A DNA stretch of 54,722 nucleotides from Pseudomonadota bacterium (GTDB taxonomy: Bacteria > Desulfobacterota > Syntrophorhabdia > Syntrophorhabdales > Syntrophorhabdaceae). Location: contig JAPLKA010000072.1 of the NCBI GenBank assembly GCA_026388315.1, forward strand, positions 1-54,722. The letters are read 5' to 3'. A program made the position numbers and the translations under genes. Below are positions 34,683 to 44,645 of the stretch, one piece after another. Numbering within the stretch: position 1 is the first letter of the stretch; each line of letters starts with the position of its first letter. The notes under the pieces are model-generated. The model searched no databases. It was given only the letters and a program-made list of their open reading frames with translations, and had not been told where the DNA came from.

Positions 34683-36308
34683 ATGAAAGTTTCCGGTAAT
34701 ATCGTCGATGTACTAAATTCCACCATCTATCCCGGAACAATACTGATTAACGACGGCAGGATTGTTGATATCGTCAGAGACAGCAGACGGTACAATACCT
34801 TCATTGTCCCCGGGTTCATCGATGCCCATGTCCACATTGAGAGTTCTATGCTGGTGCCCTCTGAATTTGCCCGGCTGGCGGTAGTTCACGGTACAATAGC
34901 TACTGTCTCCGATCCGCACGAGATTGCAAATGTTCTCGGCATAGAGGGTGTCAGATTTATGGTAGAGAATGGGAAGACCGTACCTTTCAATTTCTTCTTC
35001 GGCGCCTCCCCCTGTGTGCCTGCCACTTCTTTCGAGACATCCGGCGCCTCCCTCGATGTGCCTGAAATTGATGCACTTCTCAGGAGAGAAGATATTAAAT
35101 ATTTAAGTGAAATGATGAATTTCCCGGGCGTTATCAATGAGGATTCGGATGTGATGGAAAAAGTTGCCATCGCAAAAAGATACGGAAAGCCGATTGACGG
35201 TCATGCGCCCGGCTTGAGGGGAGAGACCCTTGAAAAATATGTCCGCGCCGGCATATCAACGGATCATGAAACGTTTCAATATGAGGAGGGTCTTGAGAAG
35301 CTTTCCCTGGGCATGAAGCTCATCGTCAGGGAAGGCTCGGCTGCAAAAAACTTTGATGTCTTAAGCCCGCTCATTTTGAAATATTCGGATCAGTGCATGC
35401 TGTGCAGTGACGACAAACACCCGGACGACCTTATTACGGGACACATTAACGAGCTGGTAAAAAGGGCATTACGCATGGAGATTGATGTAATGACTGTGCT
35501 TAAATGTGCCTGTGTGAACCCTGTTATCCATTATGGGCTTGATACAGGCTTGCTCCGTTCAGGTGATTATGCTGATTTCATTGAAGTGGATAACCTTGAA
35601 CGTTTTGATATTCTGCGAACGTATATTAATGGCGAGGTCGTTGCAGAACATGGCAAAACCTTGTTGCCCCACTTACCGGCGCCCCTTCTTAACAACTTTT
35701 CAGCGACCGAAAAAAAGGTGTCCGACTTTTTTGTTTCCAGAAAAGGCGATACAATCAATGCGATTGAGGTCGTTAACAACCAGGTCATTACAGGCAGGGT
35801 AGCTATGACCTGCAGGCCTTCCGAAAACAATGTAATTTCTGACACCGAGAGGGACCTTTTGAAACTTGCCGTGGTAAACAGGTATGAAAACCGCCCGCCT
35901 GCAATAGGCTTCGTTAAAAATTTCGGTCTTAAAAGGGGCGCAATTGCGTCATCGGTTGCCCATGATTCCCATAATATTGTGGCTGTCGGGGTAACAGACG
36001 AAGATATTTGCAATGCGGTGAATCTGATTATTCAGCACAAAGGGGGGCTTTCCGTGGTATATGATGATGTTCGGGAAATCCTTCCCCTTCCCGTTGCCGG
36101 TCTTATGAGCAATGAGGACGGATATAGCATTGCTCAGCATTATGCAAAGCTTGACCACCTTGCCAAACAACTGGGATCGTTTTTAAGTGCACCTTTTATG
36201 ACGCTGTCTTTCGTGGCCCTCCTTGTTATACCGAAACTAAAGCTGAGCGATAGGGGATTGTTTGATGGCGAGCAGTTTCAATTTACCGGCCTTTTTACCG
36301 ATAAATGA
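34683..36308 (+). CDS. ade: adenine deaminase
   Basis: This binuclear-metal amidohydrolase converts adenine to hypoxanthine and ammonia. Metal-ligand motifs are DAHVHIESS (HxH), SDPHE, DGHAPGL and CSDDKHPDD. The C-terminal domain has SSVAHDSHNIVAVG. The 541 residues are in the usual size range. Its product would feed Hpt (9020) or a xanthine-dehydrogenase-type enzyme (39758). No good ribosome site precedes the ATG. Confidence 0.95.
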   Translation: MKVSGNIVDVLNSTIYPGTILINDGRIVDIVRDSRRYNTFIVPGFIDAHVHIESSMLVPSEFARLAVVHGTIATVSDPHEIANVLGIEGVRFMVENGKTVPFNFFFGASPCVPATSFETSGASLDVPEIDALLRREDIKYLSEMMNFPGVINEDSDVMEKVAIAKRYGKPIDGHAPGLRGETLEKYVRAGISTDHETFQYEEGLEKLSLGMKLIVREGSAAKNFDVLSPLILKYSDQCMLCSDDKHPDDLITGHINELVKRALRMEIDVMTVLKCACVNPVIHYGLDTGLLRSGDYADFIEVDNLERFDILRTYINGEVVAEHGKTLLPHLPAPLLNNFSATEKKVSDFFVSRKGDTINAIEVVNNQVITGRVAMTCRPSENNVISDTERDLLKLAVVNRYENRPPAIGFVKNFGLKRGAIASSVAHDSHNIVAVGVTDEDICNAVNLIIQHKGGLSVVYDDVREILPLPVAGLMSNEDGYSIAQHYAKLDHLAKQLGSFLSAPFMTLSFVALLVIPKLKLSDRGLFDGEQFQFTGLFTDK

Positions 36309-36377
36309 AATTTTGTAATACTCATTACACTTTCCTCTTCCTGGTCTATCGGAAGCGATAATTCCAGGTTTCCGGTA

Positions 36378-36920
36378 TTATTCAAAAATGATGCTCACTA
36401 TATCATCCTTATTCACGGGTACGTTGAGGGTTTGCCCATTTTTCAGTTGAATTCTAATATTTTTTCCGCCAGAGGATACAGGCGTACGACTAACTTCTAT
36501 ATTCTTGAAATTGGACAAGGCCCAGTTCTGCATTTTCCCGTCAGCACAATCGAGGGCAAAGCCCGCCCAGGCATATATGGCAGCCCGAAAGATTGAGCCG
36601 TCTGTTCTTTCAAAATCGTGCAGGTTGTATAAGGATTCGGTATAACTGAAGCTCGGGGTTATCTTCCGTTTCTCGTTGGTGGCCGTTATCCTTCTCGAAT
36701 TTTTCACACTCACCTTAAAGCTCTTGCCGTTAGGCTCTAACAGATTGAATTCGTCGGTTATGATCTTTCCGGTTTTGCACTCATAGGAACTGCCGTCTGC
36801 TGACTTAGTTAGTCTGATTGATGTGCCAGGTTCGAAGTCAATAGAATCGGCAAATGTCGGAACTGCTCCAAACAATGCTATACACATAACACAGACAACT
36901 CCATAGGTCCTTAACTTCAT
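36378..36920 (-). CDS. exported protein of unknown function
   Basis: I start at the ATG at 36920, behind GAGGAGA, because it opens a signal peptide (KLRTYGVVCVMCIALFGAVP, cleaved near FADS). The remaining about 155 residues have beta-rich stretches such as SIRLTKSADGSSYEC and an end in VSIIFE. Two blocks (LEPNGKSFKVSV and IRIQLKNGQTLNVPV) look like a repeated beta motif. I recognise no family. It is probably periplasmic. Confidence 0.7.
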   Translation of the reverse strand: MKLRTYGVVCVMCIALFGAVPTFADSIDFEPGTSIRLTKSADGSSYECKTGKIITDEFNLLEPNGKSFKVSVKNSRRITATNEKRKITPSFSYTESLYNLHDFERTDGSIFRAAIYAWAGFALDCADGKMQNWALSNFKNIEVSRTPVSSGGKNIRIQLKNGQTLNVPVNKDDIVSIIFE

Positions 36921-37038
36921 CACGCGATCTCCTCTGGTGCAATTTTGGAATGAACCTACCCCGTTCAAGACAAAAGTCAAGCATACTTAATAAGAAAAGG
37001 GGCAATTTGTAGCAAAGGGGTACAATGTGGGCAGCCCT

Positions 37039-37203
37039 ATGAGTGAATTGGTGGCTTATGAACGGAGGCTCGAAGGCCTATCCAAGGAAATTGCTGACAC
37101 TGTGTCAGCAACTCTTGAAATCTCCGGAAAATCAATACGGACGATGCTTCGCACGATTTACGTTTTCGCCGTGTCATTATCATTCTTCATTCTTCATTCT
37201 TAA
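37039..37203 (+). pseudogene. short ParB-like remnant
   Basis: The 54-codon frame starts MSELVAYERRLEGLSKEIAD and continues TVSATLEISGKSIRTMLRTI. It aligns with the 24289 remnant (MSALVNYERS..., DTVS..., ISGKSIRT..RTI). The sequence then degenerates into a low-complexity tail read from a CATTCTT repeat (about 37176-37203). It lacks the rest of the HTH. A perfect 21-nt palindrome lies at its centre. Confidence 0.5.
37091..37111. repeat. perfect 21-nt palindrome in the ParB-like remnant
   Basis: Arms TTGCTGACAC and GTGTCAGCAA flank a single T. It encodes IADTVSA. It shares the GACAC-W-GTGTC core with the palindrome at 24460, but the outer bases differ. Confidence 0.88.
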
Positions 37204-37352
37204 TTATTCATTGCTTTCCATGCGTGCTTCGTGCTTAGGATTCTTCCACAACATAAAAGTATTTCCCCTGTACACCCTTATGGTATATAGTATTGAAGTC
37301 TCGTCAGAATGAGTGAAATCCTATCCACCTTCTTTTAACCTGGAGGTTTTGT

Positions 37353-38672
37353 ATGAAAAACTATATGGAACGCACCTCCCTTGATGCACGCATTAACCCC
37401 ATATTCACAGCCCTCGTTACTTCATTTGCTGAGCAATCTGCAAAGGCCTTCGGGCTTGATCACGCCGGCGCCCTGAAACTGACCCTCGCATGTGAAGAAA
37501 TTTTTACCTATCTGTGCGGAATAGACAAAGGGGATAAACCGGTAACCATAGAAGCGAAGAATGGTCTTTATTTTGTTCAGGTTAAAATTCTCTTCGATGT
37601 GGCCCATTTTGACCCAAGGGCGTTTAATCTTACGGCAAAGGTGTCTCTTGATGACGAAAGCGGCCTTGAAGATATGGGTCTTCTCATTGCATCACGTTCT
37701 GTGGACAGGTTCAGCATTAACCATGATGCGAGGGAAGGCACAGGGGTGGTGCTTATCAAAGAAAGAACCTACCCCGAGATTACCTGGGCCGAATCAACAG
37801 CAGTCAAACCTTTAAAGGGTTTTACCATTACAGCCCCCGATCCGGAGGCGTTAAAACTCTTTGCACATCAAACCGTTTCGACGTATTCCGACAATCCTTA
37901 TCCCCCTGATTTTCGTTTTCCCGGCAAGCTGGTTGATATGGTGGCAAGCGGTGAATATAAAGCACTTATTGCAACTGATAATTACGGAGCAATCGGTGGA
38001 GGTGTAATATGGCGATGGCGTATTGCGAGAAAGAAAATAGTGGAATGTGCAGGTCCTTACATTTTTGGACAACCCCCCGAATCCGGTATAGCAGAAAAAC
38101 TCATGGATGCCCTCATTGGTGCTATCGCAAAGACCGAAGCCATTTGCCTGATAAATGAATATGCCTCGCCCGAGTTGCCGAAGCAGTATTTTGAGCCATT
38201 AGGCCTGGTTGATTACTATGGGCCTGACGGAACATTCGTGCCATGGTGCCTCTATTACAGGTTGTTGAAGGAAGATGTGGGTTCCCAGGTATGGGCACAT
38301 CCTGAACTGGAAGATTTTCTTAAAATACAGTACAAATCCTTATCCTTTGCGAGGAAGATCGTATTGACCAGCTATGGCGGGGAAGCAAGACCACCACATT
38401 CGGTATTTGCATCTCAATTCGTGCGTACACAGCGGGTGGTTACTTTGCGTCCTGTCTGGGACGGTATTGATGTTTCGGTAAATCTGTCAAGACACGTACA
38501 GATCCTAAAAAACGAGGACATACAGACCATATTCCTCGAAATCGATCTTGGCCATGCATGGCAAGCTAACCTGGTCCCGGCTCTTAGAGAAAACGGTTTT
38601 ACCCCACGGCTTATACTTCCGTATGCCGGCAGGGCGGATATTGTTGTTTTTCAATACAGGGAAGGTATGTAG
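37353..38672 (+). CDS. HATPase-like/GNAT two-domain protein
   Basis: The first about 145 residues resemble an anti-sigma-factor-type (RsbW-like) ATPase, with ALKLTLACEEIFTYLCG in the N-box position and EDMGLLIASRSVDRFSIN as a G-box-like segment. Residues from about 150 to the end form a GNAT-like acyltransferase region (YKALIATDNYGAIGGGVIWR), then a further domain ending ADIVVFQYRE. The C-terminal part matches the 44646 protein in layout. It heads the aminotransferase/Mo-hydroxylase operon, 4 bases before the HisC-like gene, so a regulatory or modifying role for the cluster is plausible. GGAGG precedes the ATG. Confidence 0.65.
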   Translation: MKNYMERTSLDARINPIFTALVTSFAEQSAKAFGLDHAGALKLTLACEEIFTYLCGIDKGDKPVTIEAKNGLYFVQVKILFDVAHFDPRAFNLTAKVSLDDESGLEDMGLLIASRSVDRFSINHDAREGTGVVLIKERTYPEITWAESTAVKPLKGFTITAPDPEALKLFAHQTVSTYSDNPYPPDFRFPGKLVDMVASGEYKALIATDNYGAIGGGVIWRWRIARKKIVECAGPYIFGQPPESGIAEKLMDALIGAIAKTEAICLINEYASPELPKQYFEPLGLVDYYGPDGTFVPWCLYYRLLKEDVGSQVWAHPELEDFLKIQYKSLSFARKIVLTSYGGEARPPHSVFASQFVRTQRVVTLRPVWDGIDVSVNLSRHVQILKNEDIQTIFLEIDLGHAWQANLVPALRENGFTPRLILPYAGRADIVVFQYREGM

Positions 38673-38676
38673 GGCC

Positions 38677-39786
38677 ATGTTCAGTATTCCCCTCGGCAGC
38701 CTTGTACCTGAATACATAAAGAAATTCGAGCCCTATGTCCCGAGCAAACCGGACCAGGAATTGATGAAAATGTACGGGTGCGAACGCCTTTACCGTCTCA
38801 ATAATAACGAAAACCCTCTTGGACCTCCCCCTGCATCGCAGGAAATTATCCGGCAGCTCTGGCCACCCAAGGCAGGCATTTACCCAAGCGGAGATATTTA
38901 CTATATGCGGTACAGGCTTGCGGAAAAATTCAACATGCATCCCGACCAGTTTCTCTTCGGGAACGGGGCGAATGAGGTCATTGCCTTTGTTATCAAAGCA
39001 TTCTGTCAGGAGGGCGACAATATCATCACTGCCGATAAAACCTTTGCTGTTTATGAATGGGTGGCGACATTTTCAGGTTTTGAGGCAAGGCTTGTTCCGT
39101 TAAGGGATTTTGGTTTTGATGATGCAGGCATGCTCGATCAGATTGATGAGCGAACAAAGATACTATTTGTCTGTAACCCCAATAACCCTACCGGTACATA
39201 CTGGAATGAAGATACTTTACGCAATTTTCTGGATGTTATCGGGGGCAGACAGATCGTTGTCGTAGATGAAGCGTATTGTGAATTTGTTGAAAAAGAAGAT
39301 TATCCGGACGGTATGAAGCTTGTGGAAGAGTACCCGAATCTTGTTGTTTTTCGGACCTTCTCAAAGATGTATGGTCTGGCAGGCTTGCGTATAGGCTACC
39401 TTGCAGGGAATCTGGAGGTGGTGGATATTATCCGGCGCACCTGTGTGGTCTATTCCGTGAACACGGTTGCACAGGATACAGCGCTTGCAGCTATTGACGA
39501 TGACGACCATGTTAGGCGTACCCGTGACCTTGTAAGGACGGAGAAAGCCTATCTCAATGCGGAACTGGACCTGCTTGGGCTTGAAACCCAATCCGGCGAA
39601 GGATGCTATATCATGATTAAATTGCCTATGAGCGACACCCTTGCTTACAGGAAGCTTATGAGCGAAGGCGTGATGATCCGGAGCATGACGGGATTCAGAT
39701 TTCCGAACTGGATACGGGTCAGCATAGGGAAGCATGAGGCGATGGAGGCATTTGCAGATGCACTCAGAAAAATACTCGCTCGGTAA
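38677..39786 (+). CDS. histidinol-phosphate aminotransferase-like PLP enzyme
   Basis: This is a class I/II aminotransferase of the HisC family, 369 residues. The N-terminal YRLNNNENPLGPPP, substrate loop VCNPNNPTG, DEAYCEF and PLP-lysine region RTFSKMYGLAGLRIGY are present, and RVSIG contains the C-terminal carboxylate arginine. No other histidine genes are nearby. It overlaps a Mo-hydroxylase subunit gene by 29 bases, so it more likely acts on a metabolite of that pathway. A true HisC role is the alternative. Confidence 0.88.
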   Translation: MFSIPLGSLVPEYIKKFEPYVPSKPDQELMKMYGCERLYRLNNNENPLGPPPASQEIIRQLWPPKAGIYPSGDIYYMRYRLAEKFNMHPDQFLFGNGANEVIAFVIKAFCQEGDNIITADKTFAVYEWVATFSGFEARLVPLRDFGFDDAGMLDQIDERTKILFVCNPNNPTGTYWNEDTLRNFLDVIGGRQIVVVDEAYCEFVEKEDYPDGMKLVEEYPNLVVFRTFSKMYGLAGLRIGYLAGNLEVVDIIRRTCVVYSVNTVAQDTALAAIDDDDHVRRTRDLVRTEKAYLNAELDLLGLETQSGEGCYIMIKLPMSDTLAYRKLMSEGVMIRSMTGFRFPNWIRVSIGKHEAMEAFADALRKILAR

Positions 39787-42055
39787 AACCATGCCTCGTT
39801 TCGATGCCGTTACAAAGGTGACCGGCCGGGAAAGGTATGCTGCCGATTACTATAGTGATGATTTTCTCTGGGCCGGGGCGAAAAGGGCCGGCGTTCCTCA
39901 TGCCCGCTTGAAGGGTATTGACATTGCGACAGCTAAAAACATTCCAGGTGTTGTTGCCGTTCTGACCCATAAAGATGTGAAAGGGACGAACAGGTACGGC
40001 ATAATCCGGAAAGATGAATCAATACTGGCAGATTCAAAAATCCACCATTGCGGCGATGCCGTTGCCCTCGTCCTGGCTGAAGACAGAGAAGCCCTCAGGC
40101 GCGCCATTGAAAGCATCGCCTTTGATTATGAGCTATTGCCCGATATTTTTGATCCGGAAGAAGCCCTGAAGAAAACCGCTGTAAAGGTGCACGAGGATGG
40201 CTCCGCAGGGAACATTATACGGCATGTCCCGGTAGAGACCGGAACCGCCGAATCCGCTTTCAATGAATGTGACACAGTTGTTGAAGCGGTATTTGAGGTG
40301 CCCCGCCAGGAACACGCATACCTCGAGACAGAGGCTGGCTGGGCATATTTTGACAAAACCGGGCAGCTTGTCATTGTTGTTGCTACCCAGACACCCTTTC
40401 GCGACCGTTTTGAGATTGCCCCTGCCCTCGGATTGGACATGGAGAAGATACGCCTTATTGTTCCCTATCTCGGCGGCGCATTCGGGGGGAAAGACGGTAT
40501 AACGCTCCAGTGTCTTCTGGGTCTTGCGGCGCTCCATTCCGGAGGAAGGCCCGTAAAAATGTGGTGGGACAGGGAAGAGAGCTTTCTTGCCAGTGTGAAA
40601 AGGTTGCCAGCGCGTATGTATTACAGGCTCGGCGCAAAAAACGATGGAATCCTCCATGCCCTGGAATGCAGGCTCTACTTTGATGGCGGCGCCTATGCTT
40701 CTCTCGGCGGAGAGGTCATGACCCTCGCTGCGGAACATGCAGGCTCTGCATACCGGATTCCCCATGTGAGCATAAAAGGCTGGTGCGTTTACACGAATAA
40801 TCCCGTTGGAGGTCCATTCCGCGGATTCGGTGTCCCACAGGTGACGGCTGCCATGGAACAGATGGTGGACATGCTTGCCTTAAAAATCAGGATGGACCCC
40901 CTCGAAATCCGCAGGAAAAACATTGTCAGGCAGGGAGATACTAACTGTGTGGGTGTAACCCTCACACAGTCCACGGGGGCTGAAGAATGTCTCAGGGTGT
41001 TGGCGGAACACCCTCTGTGGAGGAAAAAAGATACATGGAAAAAGTCAGCAGCCCCATTCAAAACGCGAGGGGTCGGGATTGCATGTATGGCCCATGCAAT
41101 GGGATACCCGCCCATTGTTCCTGATGTGGCAAACGCAAAGATTGAGCTTACAGAAGAAGGGAAAATACGGGTATACGCGGGCGTTGTAGATATGGGACAG
41201 GGCAATGCGAGCACATACCTCCAGATGGCAGGTGAGATACTGGGTCAGGATATAACCGGGATGGAACTTGTATTACCTGATACAGAACGGACGTTACCTT
41301 CAGGCTCATCATCTGCCAGCAGGACGACCTACACGTACGGCAATGCCTTAATAAAAGCAGCAAATACCTTGAAAATGCGCATTTTTGAGAAAATATTGCC
41401 ACTGGTTCAGAGATCAGATGTCAATGAGTTTATCCTTGCACCTGACAGGGTTATCCATACACCCACAGGGAAAGAGGTTTCCCTTAAAGAAGCTTCCCGT
41501 TTTTTTAGTGAATCCGAAAGAGTCTGTATTGATACTTTTACAATGCCTGTTGTAAAGGGCATGAACGATGTTATCTATATGGGCCCCCATCTTATTTATT
41601 CTTATGGAGCCCATCTTGTCTATGTGGAGATTGACAGGCTTACAGGTGAGGCAGAAGTAAAAGACTATCTTGCTGTTACCGATGCCGGCAGGGTCATAAA
41701 TCCTCAGGTTTTTGAGCAGCAGATACAGGGCGCAATCGCACAGGGTCTTGGCTATGCCCTGTACGAAGATTACAGGGTCGATGAGGGGGTTCACCTGACC
41801 CGTGATCTTGCAACCTACATCATCCCTACGTCTATGGATATACCTGAAATGACGTCCATTCCGGTGGAAACCATTGAAGAATCAGGCCCGTTTGGTATGA
41901 AAGGCGCAGGAGAAATCGCCATGAGCGGCCCCTTGCCGGCCGTTGCAAACGCTATATACGATGCATGCGGCATCAGAATTCCCCGTTCACCATTCACGGC
42001 AGAGAAGATTCTCATGACCATGCAAGATGAAAATAGGGGAGAGGTTTTGCGGTGA
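39758..42055 (+). CDS. xanthine dehydrogenase-family molybdopterin-binding subunit
   Basis: This is the large catalytic subunit (765 residues). The N-terminal LGKTMPRFDAVTKVTGRERY is standard. Cofactor-contact motifs are GGAFGGKDG and PFRGFGVPQ; the base-catalyst glutamate is in GMKGAGEIAMSGPLP near the C-terminus. Substrates of the family include purines, aldehydes and N-heterocycles. I use the ATG at 39758, inside hisC; an ATG at 39791 is possible but would lose the conserved LGK. The small subunit follows with a GTGA overlap. Confidence 0.92.
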   Translation: MHSEKYSLGKTMPRFDAVTKVTGRERYAADYYSDDFLWAGAKRAGVPHARLKGIDIATAKNIPGVVAVLTHKDVKGTNRYGIIRKDESILADSKIHHCGDAVALVLAEDREALRRAIESIAFDYELLPDIFDPEEALKKTAVKVHEDGSAGNIIRHVPVETGTAESAFNECDTVVEAVFEVPRQEHAYLETEAGWAYFDKTGQLVIVVATQTPFRDRFEIAPALGLDMEKIRLIVPYLGGAFGGKDGITLQCLLGLAALHSGGRPVKMWWDREESFLASVKRLPARMYYRLGAKNDGILHALECRLYFDGGAYASLGGEVMTLAAEHAGSAYRIPHVSIKGWCVYTNNPVGGPFRGFGVPQVTAAMEQMVDMLALKIRMDPLEIRRKNIVRQGDTNCVGVTLTQSTGAEECLRVLAEHPLWRKKDTWKKSAAPFKTRGVGIACMAHAMGYPPIVPDVANAKIELTEEGKIRVYAGVVDMGQGNASTYLQMAGEILGQDITGMELVLPDTERTLPSGSSSASRTTYTYGNALIKAANTLKMRIFEKILPLVQRSDVNEFILAPDRVIHTPTGKEVSLKEASRFFSESERVCIDTFTMPVVKGMNDVIYMGPHLIYSYGAHLVYVEIDRLTGEAEVKDYLAVTDAGRVINPQVFEQQIQGAIAQGLGYALYEDYRVDEGVHLTRDLATYIIPTSMDIPEMTSIPVETIEESGPFGMKGAGEIAMSGPLPAVANAIYDACGIRIPRSPFTAEKILMTMQDENRGEVLR

Positions 42056-42549
42056 AGGTTTTTTTCATTCTCAACGGTTTACAGACTGTGATTGATGTTG
42101 ACCCTGACAGAAGGGTGGTGGATATCCTCCGGGAGGACCTGCGACTGACAGGCACAAAGGAAGGTTGTGGTTCAGGCGAGTGCGGGGCATGCAGCATTCT
42201 TGTGGATGGCGAAAGCAGGCTTTCCTGCCTCATGCTTGCAGCGCAGCTTGAGGGAAAAAAGGTTATCACTGTCGAAGGGTTGGCTTCAGGTAAAAACATG
42301 CACCCTGTTCAGGAAGCGTTTGTTGAACATGGTGCAGTTCAATGCGGATTCTGTACCCCGGGAATGGTTATGGCAACAGTAGACCTTCTCAGCAGGAATG
42401 CTGAACCAACCAGGAGCGAGATCAGAGAAGCTATAAGCGGCAACCTATGCCGTTGCACTGGTTACCAGAAGATTGTCGATGCAGTGGAAGTGGCTGCAAA
42501 AGCAATGAAGAATGAAGGGTTAAGAGTTAAGAATGGCGGGGAAGGATAG
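42052..42549 (+). CDS. [2Fe-2S] subunit of the molybdenum hydroxylase
   Basis: The 165 residues carry both iron-sulfur clusters. The plant-type cluster is in CGSGECGACSILVDG and the following C. The second cluster is in CGFCTPGMVMA and NLCRCTGYQKI. It relays electrons from the molybdenum site to FAD. The start is GTG, overlapping the stop of the large subunit. The last codons come from a GAATGAAGG-like repetitive stretch. Confidence 0.95.
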   Translation: MKVFFILNGLQTVIDVDPDRRVVDILREDLRLTGTKEGCGSGECGACSILVDGESRLSCLMLAAQLEGKKVITVEGLASGKNMHPVQEAFVEHGAVQCGFCTPGMVMATVDLLSRNAEPTRSEIREAISGNLCRCTGYQKIVDAVEVAAKAMKNEGLRVKNGGEG

Positions 42550-43408
<859 letters not shown>

Positions 43409-43422
<14 letters not shown>

Positions 43423-44611
43423 AAGGCTTTTTTCCAGGGATTTTATCCTTCTCAATCTGATATTCTTCATAGCATCTACCGCAACGGCGATCTTTTTTCA
43501 ATTCCATCGGTACCTGAGCTTCCTCGGGATCCCCGAAGGCTGGTCCGGATTTATTATTGCCGCCGATGCCATTCCCGCCTTGATCCTTCAACCGCTTCTC
43601 GGCGTTTTTTTGAACAATAATAATGCCAGGAAATGGATGTTCGGGGGCGTTACATGCATGATTGCAGCGCTTTTATCGTACGGTTTTGCAACCACAGTGA
43701 CGGCCCTCATTGCAGTGCGCATATTCCAGGGCGCAGGTTTTGCCTGTCTCATTGCTGCAATGATGGTGCTGATGGTAAATTACATCCCCTCACAAAAAAG
43801 CGGTACGGCCTTTGGAATCGTCTCTACCGTACGGCTGTTGCCCTATGCTCTTATCCCGCCCGTTATGAGCGGTTACTTCAAGGCGCCTCAGGACTTTTCA
43901 AAAGCGCTCACATACAGCGTTCTGCCCATGGCGCTGTCTTTGATGGCCGTTCTGCTGTTAAAATCACCGGATATTTTACCGGGGGGGCCGGGTCTCCGGC
44001 AGTCCATAAAAAAGAGGGAATTACTCGAAGACATAAAGGACCGCGGGGTATCCATTGTCCTTGTGATAAACCTCCTCTTGTACAGCGGATATACAACGGT
44101 CTTTTTCTTTCTCGAAGGATATGACCGGAAGATGGGTATAGAAAACCCGGGTCTATTCTTTACCATTGCCACAATGACAATGATCGGGGTAAGGGTTTTT
44201 GGAAGCGCTTTATTTGATAAAATAAATAAGGTATACCTTACGCTCTGGAGTATGGCCGGACTTGTTGTATGTTATGCCGCCCTGCCCTTTACGTCCTTTT
44301 ACGGCTTTTTCTATATTCTGGCCTTTTTCACCGGGCTTGGCTGGGGGATAGTAATGCCTGTCCTCAATGCCTTGATGTTTGAGGTCTCTGCCCCTCCCTT
44401 CCGGGGGCTTAATCTGAACTTGTCTCTTGTCATGATGCAGGGAGGGTTTTTTGTGGGCCCGTTTCTGGGGGGACTGGTACATGGATGGTGGGGTTATAAC
44501 ATGCTCTTTTATTTTTGCGCATCGTTGAGCCTGCTCTCTGCGGTGTTTACGTGGAGGCTTTTGCATCACGTGAATGAGAGCGATAAGAGCGGGCAGGGCA
44601 GGACTGACTGA
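43409..44611 (+). CDS. MFS transporter
   Basis: The product (about 400 residues) has around twelve hydrophobic segments. The cytoplasmic motif after segment 2 is weak (GVFLNNNNARKWMFGG). RIFQGAGFACLIAAMMV matches MFS segment 4. It probably moves a substrate or product of the Mo-hydroxylase operon, which is inference from position. I use the ATG at 43409; one at 43400 is equally possible. Both overlap the FAD subunit gene. Confidence 0.9.
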
Positions 44612-44645
44612 TTAAAAAAGGTTATTATATAAAACGGAGGAAGTG

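Noticed and set aside
38677-39786. Part of a histidine biosynthesis operon
   Set aside because: No other his gene is present and the gene overlaps a molybdenum hydroxylase subunit gene.
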